From contig JAQGDQ010000587.1 of NCBI GenBank assembly GCA_030141605.1, positions 21,001-85,000 of the forward strand: a DNA stretch of 64,000 bases, written 5' to 3'. Source of the DNA: Tubiluchus corallicola. Lineage: Eukaryota > Priapulida > Priapulimorpha > Priapulimorphida > Tubiluchidae. Position numbers and translations under genes: made by a program. The notes under the pieces are model-generated. The model did no database searches. It saw only the letters and a list, made by a program, of their open reading frames with translations, and had not been told where the DNA came from. The number at the start of each line of letters is the position of its first letter. The first letter of the stretch is position 1. Below are positions 63,740 through 64,000 of this stretch, piece after piece.

Positions 63740-64000
63740 TCGCTGAATAAACGGACAGAGCTGATCAAGATTGTGTAACTTGCAACAAAGTCGACCAAGC
63801 GTGTTCACATCCTAACAAAGTTGATCAAGAATAGCTATCTTGCAAGAGACCTGACTAAGAGTACCTATTTTGCATTTGATACAGAGCTAACTAAGAATGT
63901 CTATTTTGCAACAAAGCTAATCAAGAATGCTCATTTTGCAAAAGCTGGCGAAGAATGTAGATCTTGCAGCAGAGCTTATCTATATTTCAAGATCAAGAAT
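63740..64000 (+). repeat. degenerate minisatellite running off the window
   Basis: About seven units of 30-40 bp with 'aaagctgatcaagaatgtctattttgcaac' as the approximate core. The array reaches the window edge, so its full length is unknown. Confidence 0.8.

Overview
The window is animal nuclear DNA from an invertebrate, most likely a marine bilaterian. The evidence is AT-rich sequence, genes split by long GT-AG introns, animal-specific protein families (a neuregulin-type growth factor, an annexin, a ZnT6 zinc transporter), a BEL/Pao retrotransposon, and very dense simple repeats, MITEs and minisatellites. I cannot name the species or the phylum.

Layout. 1802-3121 (+) is an intronless SLC30A6/ZnT6-like zinc transporter. 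7254-14306 (-) is a complete eight-exon annexin (320 aa) whose exons I joined by hand. 17695-32472 (-) is the 3' seven exons of a neuregulin-like gene: one Ig domain, one EGF domain with exact ErbB-ligand cysteine spacing, a transmembrane segment, and a cytoplasmic tail of about 420 residues encoded mainly by one large last exon. Its 5' exon or exons, including the signal peptide, were not found. Immediately 5' of the Ig exon lies a complete, apparently very young BEL/Pao LTR retrotransposon (33449-41946), with LTRs identical by eye, a perfect 5-bp target duplication, a tRNA-Phe primer-binding site and a single intact 2060-residue gag-pol frame. From about 42 kb to the end I find no convincing host gene. 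That part is repeat-rich: LINE fragments, MITEs, a 70-bp satellite with about 34 units (51405-53790), triplet and hexamer microsatellites, and a second telomere-like array.

The annexin and the neuregulin-like gene are transcribed in the same direction, with the annexin downstream. I see no functional link between them. The zinc transporter faces away from the annexin, with a LINE fragment and a dispersed repeat between them. Several repeat families recur within the window: F1 (about 600 bp, six copies or fragments), F2 (about 400 bp, four copies or fragments), F3 (a TIR element of about 350 bp, five copies or fragments), a pogo-like MITE (two copies), mariner-like MITEs (three), and TIR-flanked telomere-like arrays (two). 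Several are nested in one another, giving a relative order of insertion.

Limits: everything was read by eye. Repeat boundaries are usually good to about 10-20 bp. Splice junctions were checked for GT-AG and reading phase but not against transcripts.
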